From the NCBI GenBank assembly GCA_963277665.1, contig OY728152.1, forward strand, positions 1,187,934,357-1,187,998,356: a stretch of 64,000 nucleotides of DNA, given 5' to 3'. A program made the position numbers and the translations under genes. This stretch comes from Viscum album. Its lineage: Eukaryota > Streptophyta > Magnoliopsida > Santalales > Viscaceae. How positions within the stretch are numbered: the first letter of the stretch is position 1; each line of letters starts with the position of its first letter. Under the pieces are notes generated by a model that had not been told where the DNA came from, ran no database searches, and was given only the letters and a program-made list of their open reading frames with translations. Positions 12,251-24,679 of the stretch are shown one piece after another.

Positions 12251-12899
12251 ACAGGATCCATTATACATAGATCATATGACACTTTATTTACTTTACCGTG
12301 ATGGTAGTTGACTGAGAACTCATAATACATGATGAGATATAACCATATTCACAAGTGAAAATTAATCTATGTATGTGCTAATATATATTTTTGGCTCTTC
12401 GGATTAGTATATATCTCACACATCTCCCCATAGATATGATGTCTCCATTTTTTCAACATGAAGATCATAGTCGTCAACACCATATCATGTGTGGGATAGT
12501 TTTCCTCATGAAAGTTAGCTACCATGAGGAGTAGAATATTAATTTATCATTTTTCATCAAAACACATTCTAATACCTTCATTCATGAATCACTGTACACC
12601 ATAAATTGTTCCCCACTTGTGGGTAATATATGTATTGGGGTAGTGATAAGACTCTTTTTCATTTCTTTAAAGTATTATTAGCATTCACTTGTCTAGATAA
12701 ACATTACTATATTTTGTATCACCATTGTTAGTTGGTTTGATAATCATGATAAGTTCCTCAAAAATCATCGACAATACCTAGCTAGACCAAGGAAAATACG
12801 AATATCCATTACAGATATTGGTTTAGGAAGCTCCTCAATTTTCATTGTCTTCAAAGACTCTATAAATATCCCTTTCTTGGTGATAACATTCCCCAAGAA
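12251..12899 (-). pseudogene. Element 1 RNase H / RT connection remnant (poorly preserved)
   Basis: By position this holds the RNase H and connection domain between RT and integrase. The part just below the RT (about 12800-12920) keeps traces such as a conserved 'evsFLG' type block, and stops are frequent. I cannot point to catalytic residues with confidence. Confidence 0.45.
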
Positions 12900-13570
12900 A
12901 GATACTTCCTCCATCCAGAACTCATATTTACTATACTTTTAATATAGTTTATTCCCTCTCAAAGTCATTAGAATAGTATTACAATACTCCTCGATATCAT
13001 CAATACTCTTGGAGTATATAAAAATATCATCAATAAAGACTACCACAAATTTTCCAAGGTAATATCTAAATACTTTATTCATTAAGTTCATGAAAATTAA
13101 TAGAGTGTTAAGTAGTCTGAAGGGCTTCACTATGAACTCATAGTGTTCATACCTAGTATGAATGGATTTATTGAGAATATATTCCTTATTATCTCTTAAT
13201 TGGTAAAATCCCAACTAATGGTCCACCTTAAATAAATACATTATCCCATATAGTTGATCAGACAATTCATCTATCATTGGTAGGGGAAACTTTTTCTTTA
13301 TCTTGATTTTTTTATGCTCACTATAATCAATGAAGAGGTGCATTGATCCATTATTCTTCTTGAAAAAAGAGTTGGAACACCCTATTACTGAGTCACTATG
13401 TCATATGAAAACCTTTTCTAGATTCTCTTGTAACTGATTCGTCAATTATCCTAAATCAATGGTTGTCATCCTATAAGAATTCTTTGATATGTGAAAATAT
13501 CCAAGTATAAGTTCAATTGAGAAATTAACCTCTCGGTCAGGAATAATATTGGGAAATTATTCAAATAATC
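12900..13570 (-). pseudogene. Element 1 reverse transcriptase remnant
   Basis: Minus-strand RT remnant, readable from about 13570 down to 12900. In order: FPNIIPDREVNFSIEL at the N-terminal side, FPLPMIDELSDQLYG, GFYQLR, then HTRYEHYEFIVKPFRL and FVVVFIDDIFIYS near 13010-13050. The two catalytic Asp residues of the FIDD box are both kept, unlike in elements 2 and 3. There are several in-frame stops (for example before GFYQLR), so it cannot be functional. Family: Ty3/gypsy RT; the fold and order match chromoviruses. Confidence 0.88.
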
Positions 13571-14060
13571 CATCGGTATATTCCCTGACAATGTAAATTT
13601 CCTCAAGTATAATTATCTCCTGTATCTAAATAATTTAACCTAGATATGAATTCTCATAAGGAAATAATATCCACACTTGATTTGAGGATTCTTAATAAGA
13701 TTCATCATCCTCCTTACACTTTTATATAATTGGAGGTTGCCTCGGGATGTATAAAGATAGCCAATCCTTTCCCAATATAGCATAAAACACTACCCAGGGA
13801 ACAAATACATGATTTTTTGGAGTTCCATTCCACAATTGTTGACCAAAGAGGAGTTATATACCTTAGATACAATAATTTACCCATTTTTGGTTGTCACGAA
13901 TAACTCATCCTCCATACTTTGAGGTGGTGTTTGAATAGTTCTACTAAAACTAAAATATATGAAAGAATGCGTAAAAACATAATCAAATAGTATATTTTCT
14001 ATTCTTGAATGAATAAATATCACTATATCATTATCATGCTCCACCTCAGCAGTAGTGATA
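13571..14060 (-). pseudogene. Element 1 aspartic protease remnant
   Basis: Minus-strand region between gag and RT. It includes ILFDYVFTHSFIYF at about 13965-14010, which corresponds to the protease active-site block usually containing D-S/T-G followed by THSFI. Here the Asp is followed by YV, so the active-site Ser/Thr and Gly are replaced. It would have cut the Gag-Pol polyprotein. Downstream, LVNNCGMEL marks the middle of the domain. Confidence 0.65.
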
Positions 14061-15000
14061 TCATATTCTCATCATTTCTTCCTTGGTGGTAATTTTCATT
14101 GATTGTCTTTGACAAACCATGGAATTGGGAATTGCCACACATACTATCCATGTTCTTTACAGTTCAAATGCAACATTGTAGGCAGAGTGTTGATCTCATC
14201 ATTACTTTCATCTTCCACATTAGTGGGATTCTTGAAATCCTGTTGGCAATGATTATCATTATTCCCCTCTCCTCTACTATTGAAGAATCTTATGGTCCCC
14301 TTTAAAAAATTCGTATAATTCTTCTTCCCACCCTTTTGAAACGTGGGATGTTGGGTTTTATTTCTTCCATCGGGTCTATATTTTGATACCCACATATTAA
14401 AATCCATTTTACTCTATTTTTTTCAAGGCCCATGATACCACTTAGAGTCACCAATCTCTATCTCAAAGTTTAGGGCATCATGAAAAATCACCTCATATCT
14501 TTAATATCCTTTAATTTTCAATTCTTTTAATAGAATCATCTTTAATACACTAAAGAATTTTTCCACATTTATTGCAATGTTCAAAAGAAATCCATAGGTG
14601 TATCATTAAATCCTTCTAAATTTTTCTTCATGTGATCTGATAGACTGAACATCCTTTTTCTTCATGTTATTTATCATTGTCCACCACTTATCTGCTTCCC
14701 CATCAAAAAGATAAACCTCTATCAAGACTTTATCTTCTTCTGAGTAGTGGGGGAAATACAATATCTTCTCAATGGAGTTAATCCATTATTTAGCAAAGAG
14801 AGGTTCATAAGATCCACCAATTAAAGGAGTCCTTTTCATATAAATTATTATATCACAATTTTATCTCTCACAAGAAAATTAGGGAGTTCCACATGATTCA
14901 TGTTATTATTCATAACTTGATCCATTTTAGCTAGTATTATCATAAAGTATTGAGCTGTCGTTCCTATCAGGTTTGGCATCTCATGAGAGAAATTATCACA
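14061..15000 (-). pseudogene. Element 1 gag remnant with degraded zinc knuckle
   Basis: Minus-strand gag region. The C-terminal side has a basic, polar stretch (14144-14407) ending in LNCKEHG followed by a stop and YVWQF. This resembles a CCHC knuckle that has lost cysteines. Upstream, about 14600-14820 on the minus strand still has the gag core flavour: INSIEKILYFPHYSEEDK and a tryptophan-rich block. Gag forms the particle and binds RNA. Many stops are present and the start codon cannot be fixed. Confidence 0.6.
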
Positions 15001-15255
15001 TTGCCTATAACATTGGATATGGGAACATGTTACCCAATTTCTAACCCTTAAAAATAAAATAAAATAATCTTTAATACATGTCTAATAAGAATATAAAAAT
15101 CAAACTATAAACATAGAATGATAAACATATACATGAAAATTATATCCTAACATGTGATTATCTAATCATCACTCTTGGTTATCCATGGTGATAGAATAGT
15201 ACCTAGGGTTAATACGAAATTTTTCTAGTCCTAATACCAAAAAGTAACTAGAACA

Positions 15256-15269
15256 CACTCTAATACCAA
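15256..15269 (-). other. Element 1 primer-binding site
   Basis: The minus strand reads TTGGTATTAGAGTG two bases after the 5' LTR end (CCACGACA at 15271). TGGTATTAGAG is the tRNA-Met complement with one C-to-T change, which fits decay of a methylated cytosine. Confidence 0.8.
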
Positions 15270-16362
15270 CTGTCGTGGCATAATCCTTTTACACATATTA
15301 TTACATGATTTCAGGAATAATTATCAATGAAAAGAAAAACAAGTAGTCTACTATGCTTGGAAGACTCGGCAAATAATTTGAAAATATTAAACTAGAATAA
15401 AAAATCTTTTTATTATTTACAATAATGATCTACTAAGTTCCTTTGACCACATTAACATCATAGGATATCCTAGGGAATTTATATAAAAAAGGGACAAGAT
15501 AAAATCCCAGTAATGGAATAAACATGGGATTGAAGCATAGCGCATGAGTTAGAGGGCATAACATGATAACATAAAAAAGTAATGGATCATGAATAAACAT
15601 AATGAACCATAAAATATAGAACATGTAATCATATGATCATGGAATTACTATAATTTGGAAGAAATATATAACATGACCTAAACATGAGTCAGGGATAATT
15701 TCCAAGATTATATCACATGGTGGACAGAATTCCATAATGGATTAGGTTTACTCCCTAATCCCATAAATAACCTATAATTAGTCAAAATAATTACCCAATT
15801 AATTGGATATATCTCTAGGAATAGCCATCATAGCATATACATTCATATTGGTTCCATATAAAGAATCAACCATAAGAAAAACACAAAATGGGTTCCCATG
15901 GAAAGAAATGGGATTCAAAATTATGTCAAAAGGAAAAACCAAATGGTGCATCATAGTGTAATCCATGAAAGAAGGGATTTAAAACATTATTAGATGATAA
16001 TAAAATAAATATAAGAATATATCATGAATATTTAAGTCCAATTTATTTGAAAACATAAAAATGAGTGGCTAGGTAACTTTAGAAATGTCCCACTTAAGTA
16101 TAGTTTTAGGGGAACAAATAAAGATTATTTAAAGAGGAAAAAGATATAATTATTTCCATAAAACCCGAAATGAATTGAAATTTTTTCCCAGGATAAAATG
16201 GGTGATTTTCTAAAAATATTGGAGGCTTCAAACATTTTAATCTGTGTACCAGAAAATGGGTAAGAAATAGAGAAGTTATCTTTAAAAAGGTTTTCATGAC
16301 ATGAAGAATTCAGAAGGGATCCTTTAAAAATATATATTTCCCAATCAAATAAATATGAATTG

Positions 16363-16366
<4 letters not shown>

Positions 16367-16399
<33 letters not shown>
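16367..16399. repeat. (TA)n microsatellite in the element 1 5' LTR
   Basis: About 33 bases of alternating TA. The matching place in the 3' LTR (8003-8024) has a shorter run with a gtatgtatgt extension, so the repeat changed length after the LTRs separated. Confidence 0.8.
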
Positions 16400-16401
<2 letters not shown>

Positions 16402-17421
16402 GAACATATATAAATAATATATAATAATTTTTTAAGGATAATGAAGATATAACTTGAGGTAATGATATATAAAGTGCTACCCAAAAGAAATATAGATGTT
16501 TGGATAGATCACATACCATATATATGAATGTGCTCTAAACGTGCACATAATTTTCAAGATAATTAAATTAGTATCATTAATTGATTAATTAATAAAATAT
16601 TACACATGTATTATATTTATTTTAATTTTATTATGTTCATTTATTTCTATTGTAAGTATTTATAATGTTCAATTTCTTCGTTCCAGGAGTGTTTGTGTCA
16701 TGGTTTCATGGTCGGTTCACTGATGTATAATTATGGACGTTCTTATCCAATATGAATAATATTATATAATTTAACTAAAATTTTATTCATAATCATCTTT
16801 AATTTTAAATGGTCCCATATATCATTTTTTCTTACATTATTATGATTCATATTATAAAACATTCATGATAAACGTTTTGTTTATTTTGGAGGCTTTTCTG
16901 GCCATCCCACATTAGTTTAATTTTATTTTATATAATATCAATATATTAGTTCCATAACATGACATAGGTTATAATATACCTATTCAAATTTGATTTAACC
17001 ATAATATAATTATCCGGTCTATCCTTGAAGCAAGAAAGGGATAATGAAAACTCATTATCAACAGAGACGGTTAACTTCCATAATTTAGACAATGGTTACC
17101 ATTATTTGAATAAGAGGAGATGAGACAAAGTAAATTATAAAAAAATCCATTATCAATATAAAATTACATTATATTTATGATACTATTGTTATTTTTCGTT
17201 CATTGATGATGGAGATAAGGATAAGGTAGAATACGAAACAAAAATAGGTTGTTTTAGAATGTTACCTCTTGAATATCAACTCCTTAAATGACCCATTGAA
17301 GAACAAAGAATTTATATTTTGGTGAGACCAATAGCACTTGTACATGGGGAGACTTTTGAGGAGATTTATTTGAAGATATTTTGAATTATTCAAGGCTTGG
17401 ATTGTGTGAGGATATGGGGTG

Positions 17422-17430
17422 GTATTTATA
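17422..17430 (-). promoter_or_regulatory. TATA box in the element 1 5' LTR
   Basis: The minus strand reads TATAAATACC, the counterpart of 9064-9072. In this copy the promoter would be the one driving element 1, but element 2 now separates it from the upstream 1.4 kb of LTR. Confidence 0.6.
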
Positions 17431-17614
17431 ACAGGTGGAGAAGGGATTTTTTTTGGATTTTCTCAAAATATTAAAATATAATAAGACTGTTCCAGATCCA
17501 AATTATTCCAAATGAACCATAAATGCATCGGTGTTTAAATTTTAAACCATATGTTATCTTATATTATTTTATTTAATATTTTTAATAAGTTTATATTATT
17601 TAATTAAATATTAA

Positions 17615-20600
17615 TTTAAGGTTCTGGATCCATGTGGATCGACCCTTTGCATGTTTCTGATGCTTGAGGTGCCCGAAGGAGGATAGGAGGATGTCTAGAG
17701 TAGTTTGTTTTTTAGAAGTTTGAACCATGGAAGTATTTCACATCCTGAAGATTTACACAACTTGAAATTGGGTTTCATTTCATGTAATAGATTAGGATTT
17801 TAAAAAAAATAATGTGAAGAGATGACACTTTTTGGTGAAAACCAAATTCATTGGATTACTCGACATGAAATGAGATTACATGTCATGTAATTACCCAATG
17901 TTGAATGTTTTAAAACATTTTTCATCCACTATATTTTAAAAAACCCAATGAATATAGTGGATATCTTTTGAATATAGGAAAACTAGTGATCCCCACATCA
18001 ATGTTATGGGGATTTCTTCATCAAAGATCAATTCCTAGCTTCCCTCCTTGAATCTGAAGTGATACTTATTCAATATGAGGTATTTTTTACCTCATTTCTG
18101 GTGGTTTACTCAATATTTTTCCTCTAATTTATCATTACCATGTCATGGCACTTTATCTCCCTATTTTTATTGGATTTTTTAGGGTTTTTGGTTTGTACAG
18201 TTGTAATACAGTGTCCTCGGGTGGATATAGTTGTTACAGGAGAGGTGATCGGGATCTATTGTGTTGTATGTTCTAATGAAAAGAACATCAAAAACCTTTT
18301 GAGGTTATGGATTCATTTCTTCTCTATTTAATTTTGTGAAATCATAGAGTTGGTATAATTTATCACCATTGATCACAATGAAATTAACCTAATAATTATT
18401 TTAAATGGATTATAGAATTGGTTTTGATCACATAGCGATGTTGTTTCTTTGTATAGTGAAAATGGTTTGCCTCTTGATTTAATAGATAGTGTGAAATCTA
18501 TGACTTACTTGGATAACCAAGTTGTTCTTGATGGAAATTGGTAAGTAATTTAAAGCTAAAATTAATTGATAGTTAATTAGGTAAGGGGATTAAAGAGGCA
18601 TGTTTAATGAATCCAGTTTTTGTTATTGAAATTTGATGATAATCAAATAGATGTAGATACAAATGTATAATTTAATTGGTAAATGAATTTAAATCATGTT
18701 GATTCTTGTTGATAAAAGAATTAAAGTCATGTAAATTAATTTTTTGATATATTGATATATCATTTTTCTTAGGTTTCCCATAGTTGGAACCTTAAAATAA
18801 TGAATCATTTAATTCAATATGGAATAGTAACTGGAGGTATGATAAAATATAATGCCTTTGTAGGGCTTGGGTTTCACCCTTTCTTGTAAAGGCTGAGTGC
18901 CTTTGGATTTGGAGCAGTGATTGCTTGTTGTGTGTGAAGGTTAAATACCTTATTTAGGGAAAATAGCTCAGTTTATATATTTTGTTCCACGCTTCTTGTG
19001 TTGTGATCATGGTATGGCTTAGCCTTGAGGGTTCTTATGGTATGTGGGGTAGGGAATCTTGGATGTGTTGTGAGACTAGGATGGATATTCCTAGATGGTT
19101 GTTTTAGTATATGGGGTCAGGATGCCTGGTTGTATTATGAGTCTAGGATGGTTGATCCAGTAGGGCTATTGTGGTATGTGGGGTGGGGAGGTGTGGTTGT
19201 TGTGGTTTTAGTTCATGTATGGAGTGGTGATATGAATCAGGATATGCATGTTGGTGCTGGGTAGGACACCAAATATGAAGGAAGAGGTGGAATCTAGTAT
19301 TAATTATTGTTATGAAAGCTATATTATTGTTTGAATCAGTTGCTTGGCCAACAACCATGTTGTTGTTTATCTGATTTTCTTTCCCCAATGATTGAGGTAG
19401 ATGGTTTTGGTTACTCTCCTTCCATGATATGTGAATATGTGTGGGGTATTCCATGTTCTTTCTGTGTTTAGCTTCTCTAGGATGGATGTGTCTACACTAC
19501 TTCTATAGGTGGTGAGAGCTTGATGAGTAGTTAACATAGTCAACATGTAGATCCCATTATGTTGGGTATCTTAGAGTGTTTTACTAGAACACCTAGTAAT
19601 ATTGAAAGTGATGTTGTTAATTAATTATAAAAAATTTAACCCATGGGTTTGGAACTTGCAGGGATGCAATGTTGGGGTTGGAATTTTGAGAAGTCATAGA
19701 CCCGGTTTACTTATGCCTCTAGGGCATCGAACTTTGTTCTAATTATAATAAAATGTAATGTGGAAATTATTAATGGTTAATTGATGTTTAAAGAATTAAT
19801 TAATATAAATTTCAAGTGATGAAAAGGGATAATGTAGAATATTGTATCTCTATCAATGGTTGTGTGATTATAGGGCATCTGGTCTAAGGAGTGGTTGTCA
19901 GGATTCCAAGAGATGTTAGTTTCAGTTGAGTCTAAGAAAATGATATTCCCATAGTGTGGTTTTGAGATATATTATATCATGTAATTTTTTTGTTTCTATA
20001 TGCTACTCCACCCTGTACATCATAGAAACCGACACCCTAGGGATTCAAAGCCCAGGGGGTATTTTCCCCAACATCTCAGGGGGAGGATGGATAACTGACT
20101 ACCCCATTTCGCCCCACTCTCTTCTCTTGGTAGTTACTTGTGTTGGTATACACAATAGTTATTTTCCCCATATATGTGTGCAGAGGGATGTCATGGCTTG
20201 CATTTATTTCACACACATGCATTCTAGATAATTTTTCCTACAGACTACTATAGGTATAATGTGTATATGATGTGATGGCTTGAGGATCCTTACTCAATGT
20301 CTATGTTGTGAAAGCTTGAGGTATAATACTCGATGTTTTATATATGTTATGTGGGTTATGGTGTCTCCTAAAAACTACCTTATTTCTTTTGGTTACACGG
20401 ACATGGTGGTTTTATTCACTAGGTTCATGTTGTGATGCTTCTCACAAGTGCTTATAGACTAGCCTTTTGGGGAGAGATTCCCAAGACGCATGACATTGGG
20501 GTAGAGCAGAAAACCAGTTGGAAAGTGGTATCAGGTTAGCCTTGATATTATCTATTATATTTCCTTTTATTAGATACTTGGAAAGAGTATCCATGGTGAG

Positions 20601-21148
20601 GCTAGGAACTTAGTATAATAGTTTAGGTGACAAGTTAGTTTCACTTGTTGTTCACTATGATTTTCCATTCTTTTTTAACTTTTTAACAAGAGGCTCTGGG
20701 AAGGATCCCACTGAGTATACTATTATACTACCCCAATGTATATATAAACTATTTTTAGGTTAGTTAGATCAGGTTGGAGATCAAGCTTGTTACTACTAGT
20801 TTGGGGGTTCTCAGGGGCTGTTTGAGTTTCTTGATCACTATCATCCTTATTTTTCTTTTGGTACTTTCATTTTCTGTTCAGTTATATTTTTTCTTGCATG
20901 AAATTAGAAATTTAAACTTTTGTTTTCTTCTATATTGGAGTCTTATTAGGAGTCTTTTGGTTTCTTCCTTATATCTCTCTTCTACATGTGTTCTCTTAGA
21001 GGTTAATACCACCCATATGCATGCTTATTATACCATTGGTGCAAGTCACCAACCTAAGTCCTACTGTAGGTGGTTTTTGGGGTCACTATATTTATTCTCC
21101 CATTGTTGGACCTGGAGGGATACACTTTTTTCAAAGGGGGTCATGATA
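17615..21148 (+). repeat. Element 2 5' LTR
   Basis: Aligns with 26276-29822 throughout. Anchors include ccctttgcatgtttct at 17641 and 26308 and the tandem block near 19010 and 27680. The end is placed just before the primer-binding site, where ggatacactttttt matches ggtacactttttt of the 3' LTR. A PBS-like tggtatcagg at 20526 is internal to the LTR. Small open frames such as 19025-19264 and 20774-21172 have no counterpart reading frame in the other LTR and are not genes. Confidence 0.85.
19008..19205 (+). repeat. Tandem repeat, three units of about 67 bp, in the element 2 5' LTR
   Basis: Three successive units begin near 19008, 19075 and 19143. Each has a 'taggatgg...ccta' start and a later ggtatgtgggg or similar block. 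The same three-unit array is at 27681-27866, at the same distance from the LTR start (about 1395 and 1405 bp), so it belonged to the LTR before insertion. Tandem arrays in LTRs are often enhancer-like; that role is an inference. Confidence 0.75.
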
Positions 21149-21151
21149 GAG

Positions 21152-21163
21152 TGGTATCAATGG
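21152..21163 (+). other. Element 2 primer-binding site
   Basis: TGGTATCAATGG three bases after the LTR end. The first eight bases match the tRNA-Met complement and the rest has changed. Its place at the LTR alignment end supports it. Confidence 0.6.
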
Positions 21164-21179
21164 TTTGGTTGATGGATAG

Positions 21180-22720
21180 GATGGAGTTTGGATTTAGGAA
21201 CATGTTGGGTTGCTTGGGCTGCTAGGGAAATAGTGTCATCTAAGATTAGTGATCACTGTAAACATTGGTTACCAGCTAAGACATGAGTGTTTAGGGCATG
21301 CTATGATATGATTCATAAACCTTTAAACCTGCAGTGGATAATAAACATGGTGATACTTGTTACATGGTAGGGACCGAGGAAAGGATCCTGCGCCATTCTT
21401 CTTTTCCCAAGTATTTCAATGGGTAAGACTTGGTATAGGATAACCAAAAATTAATAAAAGAAAATAATTAATTAATATTAATGTGTTACATATACCAGGT
21501 TTTGGAGCTCAAACAATTTCTTCTTTTTTAGGAATAGATATAGGTCGACGTCCTTATTAGGTTCTCATATAAGATATTCAGAAAGTGGCACCATTAGATC
21601 ACTATAGAGTAGAGGTTAATGTTGAAGATAGTTAGAGGAGGACATTATGAGTGTTTTAGTTCCAGATTCTATAGAGGTACAAGGGATTTGATATAGATGC
21701 ATTCCCAAAATACCCGTTAGAGGAGGTTGAGATAGCCTTCAGTTCAATCCTTGCTCGAAAGGAGCACTGGGTATCGTTGGTTGTGATGATGCTGCATGGG
21801 GAAATAAGACCGTGGTGGTTTTTTTCCTCAAATATAGGTAGGAGTTTACAATCTCATGGGAGGATTTTCAAGATCATATTAGAGCTAGGTTTCATTCTTT
21901 AACTATGAAGGCGGTGAGTCAACAAGAGTTTTTTACCCTTCAGTAGGAGAGCTCCAGTGTGTGAGAGTTTGGGTTCATTTCAGGAACCTTCTATGATATT
22001 ATTCATACCTATTTCTAGATGATGAGGCTAGGGAAAGGAATTTCGAGGAGTCTTTGCATCCATAGATATAGCACTAGGTCACATGATTTGTGTTGAAGAC
22101 GTATCTCAAGATGCTGGTGAGAGAAAAGGTAATCGAGAGAAATTTATCCATAAATTGATCATCATGAGAGGGGAGTTGTTGGGATTTCTCATAAGTAGAT
22201 TCATGGTCCAATGTTCATATTTTTTATAATAGAAGAGCTTCCGATCAGCTGGGGGTAGGTCCCATCCCTAATGTCTCATTTCTCTTGGGGTAGCAGATTT
22301 CATGCATATTCTAAGGGATAATATGAATATTTTTCTTGTGGAGGTAGAGGTCATCGGTGGTGAGAGTGACTGACCTTTCTAAGTAGGAAACATGCACCAG
22401 TTATACCGATCTTGGATCCTCTATTACGATAGTTCCATTCGAGGAAGTAGTAGTAGGTTGCTCTAGTTTTGGATCAGCAGAGAGAATATAGGGTAGGCAT
22501 ATGAAAACATTGGAATCCTCCATATTCTTAAAGAGTATATCATGGCCATGGAGGTGGTTAGGATTAGGGTCAGAGAGGTTATGGAGTTGGTTATGGTCTG
22601 CTTCATGCTTAAGTGTCGTAAGTTCTAGGAAATCCAATATTCATTTGAGGTACCTTTTTTTATTTTATTCTAAGTCTCATGCCTTTTTTGATTTAGGATA
22701 GACACACTCCTTCATATCAC
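21180..22720 (+). pseudogene. Element 2 gag remnant
   Basis: Plus-strand gag region with many stops. The clearest block, about 22010-22130, reads DDEARERNFEESLHP then, after changes, VREKVIERNLS. This is the conserved 'short acidic plus R-FEEGL-P' part of plant gypsy capsid domains. The part around 21590-21630 (MAPLDHYRVEV) may be the gag matrix side. The zinc knuckle is not recognisable. Gag packages the element RNA. Confidence 0.6.
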
Positions 22721-23100
22721 ATTCCCTTGACCATGCTTTGGGACTTGAGGTAGAGAGACTTCCACTACCCATGGCATTGACTACGCCAGCTGAAGGTTGA
22801 TCTGACTTGTTTGAAGTATATATAGACTGTATACTAGTGCAAGAGAAACATTTTTCTTGGGTAGATTACCGATATTTAGTCATATAACCATATTTGATCA
22901 TCCTAGACATGTATTGGTTGTATCTGGTGTAGGATATCATGGAATTCATCAAGATGAAGTTTGTGTTCATCGATTCTAATGGAGAGTAGGAGGTGTTTAA
23001 TGGTGAGTGATACCCTCTTATGGATCAAAGGCATGTTTTATCCTTGTTATCATTTATGGATGAGATGATGTTGAGTTTTTATAAATTTCATCATTATTCA
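22721..23100 (+). pseudogene. Element 2 protease remnant
   Basis: Region between gag and RT. A block reading YLIILDMYWLYLV at about 22890-22925 matches the flap-to-C-terminal motif of plant gypsy proteases (usually 'vILGMDWL'). It is followed by KFVFIDSNGE. The active-site Asp block is not visible. Confidence 0.5.
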
Positions 23101-23820
23101 TTTCCCAGGGTCATGGGAGAGTACCCTAATGTATTTCCCAAATAGATTGTATCATTAACCCTCGAATAGATATTACATTTGGGATTAAACTATAGACAGG
23201 TGTGTCTCCTTTCTCAATGTCTCTATATGGGATGGATTCTTCTGAGTTGTGAGAGCTATCTATAAATATTGATGGTCTATTATAGTTCATTTTTTTCGGC
23301 TGTGTGTGCTACTGTGGGGTGCACCAGTTTTATTTGTAAAGAAGGATGAGATTGGTTTATGGTTGAGTATCCATTATCATCTCTTACACTAAGTGATAGT
23401 GAAGAACCGTCACATATATCACAGATTGATGATTTTTCTAATCAACTGAAGGGTGAAAGTTGGTTCTCGAAGATCAATTTGTTGTTAGGATATCATAATA
23501 TGCGAGTAAAGGATGAGGATATCCCGAAAACGTCTTTCTATTGTTTTCATAGGCATTATGAGTTTGTTGTGATGTTTTTCAGTGTGAAAAATGCTCAAAC
23601 TGTGTTGATGGGGTTAATGATTTCTAAGATCCATGATTTATTTGAAAAGATCATAGTGGTTTTCATTGATGTCATCCTTGTGTACTCTACATTCATGGAG
23701 GAGCATGCAGAGCATCTGTGTGCTATTTTGGGAGATCATAGTTTCAAGAAGTTTTTTGGGAAGTTTCTAAATTGTGAGTTTTGGGATCAAGAAGTCTATT
23801 TCTTTGGTCATTTTTGATCC
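23101..23820 (+). pseudogene. Element 2 reverse transcriptase remnant
   Basis: Reverse transcriptase, best in the open stretch 23359-23817. It reads IDDFSNQLKGESWFSKINL, LGYHNMRVKDEDIPKTSF, HYEFVVMFF and IIVVFIDVILVYS, then EEHAEHL and the 'F-G-H' block. The catalytic FIDD box reads FIDV, so the second Asp is lost. N-terminal of this, stops interrupt about 23110-23360. Because the 153-codon open run is long for this window, this is the best preserved stretch of the element, but no full RT can be made. Confidence 0.85.
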
Positions 23821-24079
23821 TATCATAGAGTTTATTTGGATCTGTCAATGTTATAAAAATTTCTTTCTTGGTCTTCCCCCAAGAAAGTGGCATGGGTGAA
23901 AATTTTTCTTGGTTTTTAGGCTATTACAAGACGTTCGTATCCAATTTGTCTTGGGTTTTGACTCCTCTAACAACATTTATAGAAACGATCTTGTGTTCTT
24001 ATGGACTTATCATTATCATACGTATTTTTAGTATCTAAAGGATAAGTTGTTCAGTGCTCTAGTTCTTTTTCTACCAATA

Positions 24080-24460
24080 GAAGGAGTTCTGTTTGAGGTT
24101 TTCTATGACGCTTAGCATCTTAGGTTGGGATGTGGTCTGATGAAGTAGATATTTGGCCATTTATTATGGGTCTCTGAATTTATGTCCCCATTAGAAAAAC
24201 TATTCCACCAATGATCTCGTGTTGGTAGCAGTGGTGTTTTCCTTGAAGTTGTGGAGACATTACCTCATTAGTGAAAATTTTGTGGTTTTGACTGATTATA
24301 CGAGCTTGAGGTATTTCTTCCAACATGAATTGGACTTGCATCGATGTTGGTGGATGTAGTTCTTACTGGGTTATGAATTCGAGATTTTTTATACACCTGA
24401 AAAGGATAATGTTGTAGCTAATGTTCTGAGTAGGAATCTGTATAGTGATGTAGTGTGGGA
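24080..24460 (+). pseudogene. Element 2 RNase H remnant
   Basis: Follows the RT by about 260 bp of connection sequence. It reads LFEVFYDA near 24090 and then LGCGLM, the start of Ty3/gypsy RNase H with its first catalytic Asp. The rest, about 24150-24450, is broken by stops. RNase H would remove the RNA strand during cDNA synthesis. Confidence 0.6.
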
Positions 24461-24679
24461 ATCAGATGATTCTAGAAGAGTGGTCGAAGAAAATTCATCA
24501 TTTCACTAATATATGGGAGAATTGGGGAGCATAGGTGGTCTATTTCAGATGAAGGTGTAGTCATATCTACTGTATCAAGTTGAGGAACTATAGTTGGGGG
24601 ATCTTGGATTGGAGGTCTAGAGAGACTTATTTGTTGGTGGAGAGTCCCCTGATGGTTTCTCTAAGGATGAACAACACTG

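Larger units (their letters stand above)
15271..17614 (-). repeat. Element 1 5' LTR, downstream part
   Basis: The first 2.34 kb counted from the primer-binding site, aligning with 6906-9255. It ends where element 2 is inserted; the rest of this LTR is at 29823-31211. The two parts total about 3.73 kb, equal to the 3' LTR. Confidence 0.88.

Noticed and set aside
14099..14305. Plus-strand open frame over the element 1 gag region
   Set aside because: It is the reverse of the gag zinc-knuckle region on the minus strand and has no recognisable family.
19143..19454. 103-codon open frame on the minus strand
   Set aside because: It is antisense to the tandem repeats in the element 2 LTR and its His/Pro/Thr-rich composition comes from those repeats; the other LTR does not keep the same frame.
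20526..20537. tggtatcaggtt resembling a primer-binding site
   Set aside because: LTR similarity continues across it to about 21148 and the 3' LTR has a matching region at about 29195, so it is internal to the LTR. The PBS at 21152 sits at the true LTR end.
20774..21172. 132-codon plus-strand open frame with hydrophobic segments
   Set aside because: It lies at the end of the element 2 5' LTR and runs over the LTR/PBS junction; the 3' LTR copy is interrupted, so it is an accident of T-rich sequence.
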